From Gordonia otitidis NBRC 100426 (lineage in GTDB: Bacteria > Actinomycetota > Actinomycetes > Mycobacteriales > Mycobacteriaceae), in contig NZ_BAFB01000195.1 in NCBI RefSeq assembly GCF_000248075.1, forward strand, positions 1 through 36,032: a stretch of DNA of 36,032 bases, read 5' to 3'. The position numbers and the translations under genes were made by a program. The notes under the pieces were generated by a model. It ran no database searches, had not been told where the DNA came from, and worked only from the letters and a program-made list of their open reading frames with translations. Below, in pieces: positions 17,889-25,224 of the stretch (its first letter is position 1; the number at the start of each line of letters is the position of its first letter).

Positions 17889-18857
17889 ATGTCCGACGCC
17901 GACGGTCGGCGCGGCACGTACTCGCGGGATGGCCCGTGCGACACTGCGAAGGTGCCCGATGGAGTTGGGAGCGAGAGCAGAGCTCTGAAGACCAGCCTCA
18001 CGGCCACCGCAGTGCTCGGCGGTGGAGCGGTGATCTGGGGCGTGATCAGCGGCTCGAGTGTGGTGTTGTTCGACGGCATCTACATGCTCGCGGGAATCGC
18101 GCTCGTCGGGACGTCGATGGTGGCCGCGCACGCCGCGGCCTCACCGCCGAGCGTCGAGTTCCCGTTCGGCAGACACGGTGCGACGGCGCTCGCGGTCGCG
18201 CTGCAGGGCACGGCGCTCATCGCGACTCTCACCTATGGCGTCGCCGACGCCGTGTCGGTGATCATCGCGGGCGGCTCCGACGCCGATCCCGGATCGGTGG
18301 CCCTCTACGGTGTCGTCTCGGCCGTTCTGTCGCTGCTTGTCGTCGTGCTGCTGACTCGCCCGGCACGGTCGTCACAGTTGGTCCGAGCTGAGCTCGTCGG
18401 CTGGCGCGCCGGCACCCTGATGAGCGTCATGGTCGCGATCGGCGGTGGTATCGCCCTCGCACTCCGACATCACGGCGCCGCATCGGCGGCCGCCTACGTC
18501 GATCCGACGCTGGTCCTGATCGCTTCGGCAGCCATCGCCCCGATGGCGGTCAAGCTCGCCCGACAGGCCATTCGCGAACTGATGGAGGCCGCTCCTCCCG
18601 ACGAACTGAGCGCGATCATCGAGCAGGCCGCTGCCGAGGCCACAGAGCACTTCGACCTCGCTGACCCGGTCATTCGCGCCACTCGACTCGGGCGGCGTCT
18701 CTACGTGGAGGTCGATTACCTTGTGGCGCCCGGCGTCTGGCGAGTCGAAGAGGAAGATCAGGTTCGCCGCTTCATCGTCGACAGACTCGCCTCCACCGAA
18801 CATGAGGTGTGGGCGACGGTGGAACTGTCCACCGACCGCTCACTCATGGAGGACTGA
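17889..18857 (+). CDS. Cation diffusion facilitator (CDF)-like transporter
   Basis: A 322-residue membrane protein with about five to six hydrophobic segments (residues 35-235) and a soluble C-terminal domain (240-322) typical of cation-efflux transporters. The helix-2 Asp lies in FDGIYMLAG and a helix-5 region Asp in YVDPTLVLIASA; the second pair of ligands seen in classical Zn transporters is not obvious, so the metal is unclear. An SVEFPFGRHG loop is typical of the family. The start is uncertain: ATG 17889, or GTG 17952 which gives a shorter tail; neither has an SD. Its 3' end overlaps the convergent Imm5-like gene by 14 bp. Confidence 0.83.
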   Translation: MSDADGRRGTYSRDGPCDTAKVPDGVGSESRALKTSLTATAVLGGGAVIWGVISGSSVVLFDGIYMLAGIALVGTSMVAAHAAASPPSVEFPFGRHGATALAVALQGTALIATLTYGVADAVSVIIAGGSDADPGSVALYGVVSAVLSLLVVVLLTRPARSSQLVRAELVGWRAGTLMSVMVAIGGGIALALRHHGAASAAAYVDPTLVLIASAAIAPMAVKLARQAIRELMEAAPPDELSAIIEQAAAEATEHFDLADPVIRATRLGRRLYVEVDYLVAPGVWRVEEEDQVRRFIVDRLASTEHEVWATVELSTDRSLMED

Positions 18858-19401
18858 CCGGAGGGTCTGCGCATCCCGTCTGCGCCTGGATCGTGCGGAT
18901 CGTCGTGCCCAGGATCCCGCGGCACAGCAGTCCAGGCCCGAGAGGACCTGACGAATCGGAGCCGAGCGATGGAAGTCGACGTAACGCCGACCGCTCCTCC
19001 TCCGTCAACTCCTCTATCTGCCAACGGATCTCGGCATCCACTGCTTGCGGATCGTCGGGATTCGCAAGTCCCACCGCCTTCACCGCATACGCTGCGGCAC
19101 CCAGTGCGTGCGCGCCCATGTGGGCGACCGCGGATGCCTGCGCGACCGACCGGGCGGCGGCCGCACCCGCGGGTGTGGTCGCCTGCTTCGCGGCCGTCAC
19201 CGCCTGCATCCGCTTGGCGATCTCCTCGGCAGCCGTACTGTCGCCGTCGGCATACGCGCGGGTCCTGGCGACGGCGTCGCGAATCGCATTCTGCGCGTTA
19301 GCGTCGGCATCGAACAGCGAGACAACCCGCTCCGCACACGCGACCGCCCACCGTGCGAGCAAGCGACGGTCGGCGTCGTCGAGTGTCTGCGCCGACTTCA
19401 C
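18844..19401 (-). CDS. Imm5-like putative immunity protein
   Basis: A 185-residue, largely helical, Ala-rich protein. Its pattern (TLDDADRRLLARWAVACAERV, a HMGAHALGAAAYAVKA helix, then EIRWQIEEL) resembles actinobacterial proteins described as putative immunity or Imm-5-like domain proteins. That name is by family resemblance and does not prove toxin neutralisation; no toxin gene is nearby. GTG 19401 overlaps the msrA stop as GTGA, so it is co-translated with msrA. A slightly earlier ATG (19410) is possible. Confidence 0.72.
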   Translation of the reverse strand: MKSAQTLDDADRRLLARWAVACAERVVSLFDADANAQNAIRDAVARTRAYADGDSTAAEEIAKRMQAVTAAKQATTPAGAAAARSVAQASAVAHMGAHALGAAAYAVKAVGLANPDDPQAVDAEIRWQIEELTEEERSALRRLPSLGSDSSGPLGPGLLCRGILGTTIRTIQAQTGCADPPVSPP

Positions 19402-19904
19402 AGAGCACATTCGTCGACGGACGTGCTGCGGTACCTGGTCAGCACGTCCGCAGGGATATGGCAGGAGTCCTCGGGGAAGCGAGCGAGTCGGTGCTGATGT
19501 TCTTCCGCGCTGCGCACGTAGTTGGCGAGAGGCAACGTTTCGACGACGACGAGTTCGGCGTCGTCTCTCGCGGCGATGAACTCTCGCGCCTGCTGCAGAT
19601 GCGTCGGGTTGTCGGAATACACGCCGGTCCGGTACTTCTCGCCGACGTCTGGGCCCTGCCGGTTCACGCTGTGCGGGTCGATGATCTCGAAGAGATACGC
19701 CATCAGTTGCGCGACGCTCACGACCGTCGGGTCGAACCGGGCCCGTACACATTCGGCATAACCGTCGTACTCACCGTCGAGCGACTGCCCGACGCCGTTC
19801 GCTCGTCCAGCCTCGGTGAAGAGCACCCCCGGCAACGTCGAGACGAAGGCCTGAACGCCCCACAAACAGCCGCCCGCCAGATAGATTTCCTCGGTCTCGC
19901 CCAC
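19398..19904 (-). CDS. msrA: Peptide-methionine (S)-S-oxide reductase MsrA
   Basis: A 168-residue MsrA that reduces methionine-S-sulfoxide in proteins or free form. The catalytic Cys13 lies in GGCLWGVQ; the usual Phe of GCFWG is Leu14 and the usual Glu is Gln. The GYAGG loop reads GRANG. The later motifs are normal: GYAECVRARFDP with the acid, and IDPHSVNRQGPDVGEKYRTGVY. Cys148 and Cys166 near the C-terminus could be resolving cysteines. The GTG start has TAGCAT 6 nt upstream and no SD, which suggests a leaderless mRNA. It is coupled to the Imm5-like gene. Confidence 0.9.
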   Translation of the reverse strand: MGETEEIYLAGGCLWGVQAFVSTLPGVLFTEAGRANGVGQSLDGEYDGYAECVRARFDPTVVSVAQLMAYLFEIIDPHSVNRQGPDVGEKYRTGVYSDNPTHLQQAREFIAARDDAELVVVETLPLANYVRSAEEHQHRLARFPEDSCHIPADVLTRYRSTSVDECAL

Positions 19905-19910
19905 GTGCCG

Positions 19911-19916
19911 ATGCTA
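19911..19916 (-). promoter_or_regulatory. Candidate -10 box for leaderless msrA mRNA
   Basis: TAGCAT (minus strand) matches TANNNT and ends 6 nt before the GTG at 19904. No SD is present. Confidence 0.45.
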
Positions 19917-20028
19917 CGACGCGTTGTGGATCGTCGACGCTGCAGCGCTCGCCGCCGCGGCATGCATAAATGTCACGGAGGCGTGGGCATCGACCGGCCC
20001 CGCACGCTTCCGACACGTAGCCGGACGG

Positions 20029-20535
20029 CTACACGGTGAGTCGAGGGTCGACTGCTTCGGGCTCTGGCCCCGCGCCGCGGAACGTCATGTGGAGGATCGG
20101 GTAGGGGCGACCCTGATCGTCCAGCTCGCTCCTACCGACAACGATGAAACCACGTCGGCGGTAGAAGTCGACCGCCTGCGAATTCTGCTCGTTGACATCG
20201 ACGGTTCGCACGCCGCACTGCGCGACGACGAACGAGAGCAGACCGGTACCGATCCCCTGGCCGAGGTGCCGCGCGTCGACGAACAGCATCTCGAGGCTCT
20301 CCCCCGAGACTCCGGCGAACCCGACTGGGAGACCATCCAAATCGGCAACGTGCAGTTCGACGTGCGGCAGGTAGTCGGAGGCCAGGTGTGACTGGATCTC
20401 GTCGCGGTCGGCCTCGGCGAGGAAATCGTGTGTGGCGTCGACAGCACTGCGCCAGATCGCCACCAGGCGCGGGTACTCCTCCGGGCCTGCCGCCCGACGG
20501 ATCACCGTCTGGGCTACGTCCTTTGAAGCGGTCAC
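20029..20535 (-). CDS. YjaB-like GNAT acetyltransferase
   Basis: A 168-residue acetyltransferase that follows E. coli YjaB through its whole length as I recall it: LVAIWRSAVDATHDFL, LEMLFVDARHLGQGIGTGLL (acetyl-CoA loop), VDVNEQNSQAVDFYRRRGF and GRSELDDQGRPYPILHM. YjaB is an acetyl-CoA-dependent enzyme whose target is not settled. GTG 20535 was chosen, 11 bp after the ychF stop; AAGAGGA lies almost adjacent to it, an odd spacing. GTG 20505 is a possible shorter start. It is probably co-transcribed with ychF. Confidence 0.88.
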   Translation of the reverse strand: MTASKDVAQTVIRRAAGPEEYPRLVAIWRSAVDATHDFLAEADRDEIQSHLASDYLPHVELHVADLDGLPVGFAGVSGESLEMLFVDARHLGQGIGTGLLSFVVAQCGVRTVDVNEQNSQAVDFYRRRGFIVVGRSELDDQGRPYPILHMTFRGAGPEPEAVDPRLTV

Positions 20536-20546
20536 TTCCTCTTGGC

Positions 20547-21626
20547 TCAGACGTTGAACCGGAACTCCACGACGTCCCCGTCGTGCATGACGTAGTCCTT
20601 GCCCTCCATGCGCACCTTGCCCGCGGCCTTGGCGGCCTGCATCGAGCCGGCGGCGTCGAGGTCGTCGAACGATACGATCTCGGCCTTGATGAAGCCCTTT
20701 TCGAAGTCGGTGTGGATGACGCCTGCCGCCTTGGGTGCGGTGTCGCCCTGGTGAATCGTCCACGCGCGCGACTCTTTCGGCCCTGCGGTGAGGTAGGTCT
20801 GCAGCCCGAGTGTGTGGAATCCGGCGCGTGCCAACGAACGCAGACCCGGCTCGTCCTGCCCGATGGAGTCGAGCAGTTCCTGGGCGTCGGCCTCGTCGAG
20901 TTCGAGTAGTTCGCTCTCGACCTTGGCGTCGAGGAACACCGCGTCGGCGGGAGCGATGGCGGCCTTGAGCTCGGCCTTGCGGGCATCGTCGGTGAGGATC
21001 GACTCGTCGGCGTTGAACACGTAGAGGAACGGCTTGGCCGTCATCAGATGCAGTTCACGAACCGACGCCAGATCGAACGAATCCTTCTGCGAAAACAGGG
21101 TTTTGCCGGAGTCGAGGATCGCCTGGGCCTTCTTCGCGGCCTCGAGGACCTCGGCCTGGTCCTTGTTCTTGCGGGCTTCCTTCTCCAGCCGCGGGATGGC
21201 CTTTTCAAGCGTCTGCATGTCGGCGAGGATCAGCTCGGTCTCGATGACCTCGATGTCGGCGAACGGGTCGACGCGGCCGTCGACGTGCACCACGTCGTCG
21301 TCGGCGAACACGCGGACAACCTGACAGATGGCGTCGGCCTCGCGGATGTTGGCGAGGAACTGGTTGCCCATGCCCTCGCCCTCGGAGGCGCCCTTGACGA
21401 TGCCCGCGATGTCGACGAACGACACGGTAGCCGGCAGGATGCGCTCGCTACCGAAGATCTCGGCCAGACGCGCGAGGCGCTTGTCCGGAAGCTCCACCAC
21501 TCCGACGTTGGGCTCGATCGTGGCGAACGGATAGTTCGCTGCGAGGACGTCGTTGCGGGTCAGTGCATTGAAGAGGGTGGACTTGCCGACGTTGGGAAGT
21601 CCGACGATGCCGAGGGTGAGACTCAC
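20547..21626 (-). CDS. ychF: Ribosome-binding ATPase YchF/OLA1
   Basis: A 359-residue Obg-family P-loop protein. G1 is GLPNVGKST (9-17), G3 is DIAG (72-75), and the G4 position is NADE (205-208) rather than NKxD, the feature that makes YchF prefer ATP. A coiled region (about 130-170) and a C-terminal TGS domain ([20 protein letters not shown] to the end) complete it. YchF binds ribosomes and is linked to translation and redox stress. The GTG start has TAGACT 8 nt upstream and no SD, which fits a leaderless mRNA. The YjaB-like gene follows by 11 bp. Confidence 0.97.
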   Translation of the reverse strand: MSLTLGIVGLPNVGKSTLFNALTRNDVLAANYPFATIEPNVGVVELPDKRLARLAEIFGSERILPATVSFVDIAGIVKGASEGEGMGNQFLANIREADAICQVVRVFADDDVVHVDGRVDPFADIEVIETELILADMQTLEKAIPRLEKEARKNKDQAEVLEAAKKAQAILDSGKTLFSQKDSFDLASVRELHLMTAKPFLYVFNADESILTDDARKAELKAAIAPADAVFLDAKVESELLELDEADAQELLDSIGQDEPGLRSLARAGFHTLGLQTYLTAGPKESRAWTIHQGDTAPKAAGVIHTDFEKGFIKAEIVSFDDLDAAGSMQAAKAAGKVRMEGKDYVMHDGDVVEFRFNV

Positions 21627-21634
21627 GGGTGTCC

Positions 21635-21640
21635 AGTCTA
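21635..21640 (-). promoter_or_regulatory. Candidate -10 box for leaderless ychF mRNA
   Basis: TAGACT (minus strand) fits TANNNT and ends 8 nt before GTG 21626; no SD is present. Confidence 0.45.
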
Positions 21641-21669
21641 CGGGGAGCTGCGCCTGGTCCCGAGGGCGG

Positions 21670-23034
21670 TCAGTCCGACTCGTTCTCGTCCTTGGATGCA
21701 CCGTCGCCGCCACCGGCGGAACGGGTCGAGGAAGACGCCGACGTATCGGCGTCGGGCGGTAGCGAATCGTCGGGAACCCCGACGCTTTCGGTTACCGGCG
21801 CACCCTGTGGCGGGAGTCTGTCCCCTGCACGTTCAGCGATCTGCTCGTTCAGATAACGCAGCACGACGGTGAACGTGGCCGCAGCGGGGACCGCGAGAAA
21901 TGCGCCGGTGATGCCGAAGATCGATCCGCCGAGGGTCACGGCCAGCAGCACGATGACGGCGTGCAGGTTCATCGACTTCGCCTGTAGCCACGGCTGCAGC
22001 ACATTTCCCTCGAGTTGCTGGACGCCGATGATGATGGCGAGCACGATCAGGGCGGTGGTCAGGCCGTTCGACACCAGCGCGATCAAGACGGCGAGCGCTC
22101 CGGCGACGAATGCGCCGACGATCGGGATGAAACCGCCCATGAAGGTGATCACCACGAGCACGCCGGCCAGCGGCACCTGCAGAATGAACAGCCCGATACC
22201 GATGAAGGTGGCGTCGACCAGACTCACGATGGCCTGCGTGCGGATGAATCCGCCGAGCGTGCTCCACATTCGGCGCAGCACCTCGCTGATGTGCGTCGCA
22301 GACGGCTGCCCGACGGTGCGGTCGATCCACGGCGTGAACTTCGGCCCGTCCTTGAGGAAGAAGAAGACCAGCACGATCAGGGTGAACAGCGTGACCAACA
22401 GCGACGTCGCCGTCCCAACACCGCTGAACACACCCGATGCGATCGTCGCAGAACTCGACTGCAGTTTGCTGATGATGGCGTGGACCGCGTTGTCGATCTG
22501 CTCGTCGCGGATGTTCAACGGCGGCCCCTGCGCCCAATCCTGCAGCCGCCGCAGACCGTCGGTGGCGCGCGCAGCCAACTCGGGAGCCTGCCGAACCACC
22601 GAAGGAACGATGAGAGCGATCACCGCTGCGACGACACCGATCGCGATCACCATCATGAGCAGCGCCGCCGCCGCAGGTGGAACCCCCTTGCGACGCAGCC
22701 ACCCGACCGGCGGCCAGAGCACGGTGCAGACGATGATCGCGAGAAGCACGGGCAGCAGGACCACCCACAGCTTGCCGACCACCCACAGCAGCACCCACAC
22801 CGCGGCCACGACGAGAACCGACTGCAACGCGACGATCGCGCACTCACGCAGTCCCTGCCGCAGGACAGCCATCCGCGTCGGATATGTCTTCTCGGCCCCG
22901 CTGTTGCCAACAGCGGCGTTGCCGACACCGGAACTCCCGGCTACGACCTTCTCGCCGGTGGCTGGGGAGTCGGTTGCACTCGGATCTGTCGCGGGTTCAG
23001 AGGCGGCGGGAACGTCATCGGACGAAGCAGTCAC
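21670..23034 (-). CDS. AI-2E-family (PerM/TqsA-like) membrane transporter
   Basis: A 454-residue protein. A Ser/Ala-rich cytoplasmic tail (1-55) is followed by the paired N-terminal helices (VLVVAAVWVLLWVVGKLWVVLLPVLLAII), a long soluble segment (150-205) and a C-terminal membrane core. The core has FFFLKDGPKFTPWI, MGGFIPIVGAFVAG, IIIGVQQLEGNVLQPWLQ and GGSIFGITGAFLAVPAAA, all typical of the family. Substrates in this family are varied (autoinducer-2, ions, unknown). GTG 23034 has GAGGAT about 6-7 nt upstream. A Ser/Asp-rich tail follows residue 420. It ends 43 bp before ychF's start but ychF has its own apparent promoter. Confidence 0.93.
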   Translation of the reverse strand: MTASSDDVPAASEPATDPSATDSPATGEKVVAGSSGVGNAAVGNSGAEKTYPTRMAVLRQGLRECAIVALQSVLVVAAVWVLLWVVGKLWVVLLPVLLAIIVCTVLWPPVGWLRRKGVPPAAAALLMMVIAIGVVAAVIALIVPSVVRQAPELAARATDGLRRLQDWAQGPPLNIRDEQIDNAVHAIISKLQSSSATIASGVFSGVGTATSLLVTLFTLIVLVFFFLKDGPKFTPWIDRTVGQPSATHISEVLRRMWSTLGGFIRTQAIVSLVDATFIGIGLFILQVPLAGVLVVITFMGGFIPIVGAFVAGALAVLIALVSNGLTTALIVLAIIIGVQQLEGNVLQPWLQAKSMNLHAVIVLLAVTLGGSIFGITGAFLAVPAAATFTVVLRYLNEQIAERAGDRLPPQGAPVTESVGVPDDSLPPDADTSASSSTRSAGGGDGASKDENESD

Positions 23035-23166
23035 GCGATGATCCTCACACGAGCGGGTCCGCTCGCGCGAAAAGCCGTCCGTGAGGGCGCCGTCAGTGAC
23101 GCGCGAAAGTCCGCTTGAGCCACCTCAGCAACGCGTTGATCGCTTCGATCTCGGCGAGCATGGGAG

Positions 23167-23544
23167 TCAGGATCTCCGGGGAACGGGCGCGTCGTCGTCG
23201 CGAGATCGGTTGATCTGCGCACTGTTGGTATGCGCGCTCTCGGCGCCCCGCTCTGATCGCCTCGAACCAGGTTCGGCGTCGTCGAGCCGTCGAGTGTCGA
23301 AGGACACACCGCGTCCGAGGTCGGATTGCGCAGTGTGTGCCGACGACGAGCCGTCGGGGGTCGCACGTCCCGGCGACGCTGCGATCTCGAACGTCTGCTG
23401 CTCCGCGACAATTCTGTCGACCGTCTCGCATCCGTAGAGTCCCCGCAAGATGTCCAGTCCCCATTCGGGGTACTCCGCGAGGGGGAGTTCGCGGTTGCGA
23501 CGTCGATGTCGAAAACCTCCGAATGGTGAGTTCATGCCGAACAT
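23167..23544 (-). CDS. Small protein of unknown function
   Basis: A 125-residue ORF that I do not recognise. The first 60 residues look folded: an Arg-rich stretch (GFRHRRRNRELP) then PEWGLDILRGLYGCETVDRI with alternating hydrophobic positions. The rest is Ser/Asp/Arg-rich and probably disordered. Support for it being a gene is the promoter side: TAGGGT ends 6 nt before the ATG, as for a leaderless mRNA, and a Crp-like palindrome overlaps that region. Codon use is acceptable for a high-GC gene. Opposite-strand ORFs here have no such signals. Confidence 0.5.
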   Translation of the reverse strand: MFGMNSPFGGFRHRRRNRELPLAEYPEWGLDILRGLYGCETVDRIVAEQQTFEIAASPGRATPDGSSSAHTAQSDLGRGVSFDTRRLDDAEPGSRRSERGAESAHTNSAQINRSRDDDAPVPRRS

Positions 23545-23550
23545 GGTGCC

Positions 23551-23556
23551 ACCCTA
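23551..23556 (-). promoter_or_regulatory. Candidate -10 box for the small minus-strand gene
   Basis: TAGGGT (minus strand), 6 nt before the ATG at 23544. It directly adjoins the Crp-like palindrome. Confidence 0.42.
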
Positions 23557-23557
23557 A

Positions 23558-23573
23558 TATGATCTACATCACG
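23558..23573 (-). promoter_or_regulatory. Crp/GlxR-like operator
   Basis: On the minus strand CGTGATGTAGATCATA matches the Crp/GlxR consensus TGTGA-N6-TCACA at 8 of 10 fixed positions and has TA at the centre. It lies between the small gene's -10 and any -35, so binding would probably repress or modulate that gene, and it sits 80 bp before the Ada-AlkA gene. This is a consensus match by eye only. Confidence 0.5.
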
Positions 23574-23653
23574 TTTTGCCCGGATTACACCGAGGCCTGT
23601 GTGATGGCCGATTTCCGCCAGAACCGGCGCGCGATGGTGTGCCACAGTGAATC

Positions 23654-25171
23654 GTGACCACGACGCAGGCAGCCGGTGACCTCGGCTTTGACACGTGCTA
23701 TCGGGCGCTGTCGGCCCGGGACCGCCGATTCGACGGCCAGTTCTATGTCACCGTGCACACGACGGGCATCTACTGCCGCCCGTCGTGTCCGGCTCCGACG
23801 CCGCGACCCACGAACGTGTCGTTCGTCCCGACCGCCGCGGCAGCTCAGGTCCGCGGGTTCCGTGCATGTCGGCGCTGCGCCCCTGATGCCGTGCCGGGTT
23901 CACCGCAGTGGAACAGCGACGCCGACCTGGGCGTGCGGGCGATGCGGCTCATCACCGACGGTGTGGTGGAACGCGACGGAGTCGGTGGCCTCGCGGCAGC
24001 GCTCGGCTACTCGCCTCGTCATCTCAACCGGGTACTGACAGCCGAGCTCGGCGCCGGAGCGCTCGCCCTGGCCCGCGCACATCGCGCGACGACCGCTCGT
24101 ACCCTCATCCAGCGCACTTCGATGCCCATGGCCGACGTCGCCTTCGCTGCCGGATTCACCAGCGTACGACAGTTCAACGACACCATCCGCGAGATCTTCG
24201 GCCTCACCCCGACGCGGCTGCGCTCGTTCGGCAGTCGCCACCCGTACCCGGGGATCGACGGCGCCGAAAGCGGTGCCACCATCGCTCTGCGGCTGCCCTA
24301 CCGCGAACCCTTCGACAGCTCGTGGCCCGCGACGCTCCTCGGCGCTCACGCTGTCGACTCACTGGAGGAATACAACGTCGATCCAGCGGGCACGTGGACG
24401 TTCTCGCGCGTCCTCTCACTCCCGCGTGGGCACGCGCTGGTCCGGGTCTCGCCCGGCTCCGACGACCACCGGCGCGGTCCCTTTGTCGTGGTCCACCTGT
24501 CGCATCTCGACACGCGAGACCTGGGCGCAGGGGTGGCGCGTGTGCGGCGCATGCTCGACCTCGACGCTGATGCCGCAGCAGCCGAGAACGTATTGCGTAC
24601 CGACCCCGCCCTCGCACGACTCGTCGACGCTGCACCGGGTATCAGACTTCCCGGGTCGCCGGACCCCACAGAGGCCTTGATCCGCACGATGATGGGTCAG
24701 CAGATCAGCGTGCGCGCGGCACGTCATCACATCGGTGCACTGGTCTCGGCTCTGGGGGCCGACACCGGCTGGGCGTCAGGCCCACACCGCGCCTTTCCGA
24801 CCGCGGCCGCCATTGCCGAGTCCGGCGGCACGGTGTTACGAGGGCCACGCCGACGCGTCGAGGCCATCGTGGCTGCGGCATCGGAGATCGCCCACAACTC
24901 GATGGAACTTCACCCGGGGGTACCCGCGTCTGAGATGCGTGCCCAACTCCTGACGCTGACGGGAGTCGGGGCGTGGACAGCCGACTACGTGACCATGGTG
25001 GTCACCGGCGACCCCGACACCCTGCTCCACCACGACCTCGTGGTCCGGCAGGCGGCGAACGATCTGCGCATCGACCTCACCGCCACGCAGGCGTGGGCAC
25101 CGTGGCGCTCGTACGCATCCATGCACCTGTGGCGCCATCGGCTCGGAACCCAGCTCCGCAAGGTCTCCTGA
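23654..25171 (+). CDS. Ada-AraC-AlkA fusion: methyl-phosphotriester sensor with 3-methyladenine glycosylase
   Basis: A 505-residue protein joining three modules. The N-terminal Ada zinc domain has Cys41, Cys45, Cys72 and Cys75 (YCRPSCPA and ACRRC); its first Cys accepts the methyl group of a phosphotriester. An AraC helix-turn-helix follows (about 95-195; MADVAFAAGFTSVRQFNDTIREIFGLTP). The C-terminal half is AlkA: an N-terminal AlkA domain (205-320), then a helix-hairpin-helix (LTLTGVGAWTADYV) and the catalytic Asp461 in LLHHDL. It should sense alkylation, activate repair genes and excise alkylated bases. The GTG start fits the family N-terminus but has no clear SD. An ogt-type gene follows 53 bp downstream. 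Confidence 0.95.
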   Translation: MTTTQAAGDLGFDTCYRALSARDRRFDGQFYVTVHTTGIYCRPSCPAPTPRPTNVSFVPTAAAAQVRGFRACRRCAPDAVPGSPQWNSDADLGVRAMRLITDGVVERDGVGGLAAALGYSPRHLNRVLTAELGAGALALARAHRATTARTLIQRTSMPMADVAFAAGFTSVRQFNDTIREIFGLTPTRLRSFGSRHPYPGIDGAESGATIALRLPYREPFDSSWPATLLGAHAVDSLEEYNVDPAGTWTFSRVLSLPRGHALVRVSPGSDDHRRGPFVVVHLSHLDTRDLGAGVARVRRMLDLDADAAAAENVLRTDPALARLVDAAPGIRLPGSPDPTEALIRTMMGQQISVRAARHHIGALVSALGADTGWASGPHRAFPTAAAIAESGGTVLRGPRRRVEAIVAAASEIAHNSMELHPGVPASEMRAQLLTLTGVGAWTADYVTMVVTGDPDTLLHHDLVVRQAANDLRIDLTATQAWAPWRSYASMHLWRHRLGTQLRKVS

Positions 25172-25224
25172 CCTGGGGAGTCGGTGTGTCCGCGCACCAC
25201 CGCACCGACGCACAGGAGACAACC

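Noticed and set aside
20017..20032. GTAGCCG-GA-CGGCTAC hairpin at the end of the YjaB-like gene
   Set aside because: Seven base pairs with a two-base loop, overlapping the stop codon and lacking a T-run; too weak to call a terminator.
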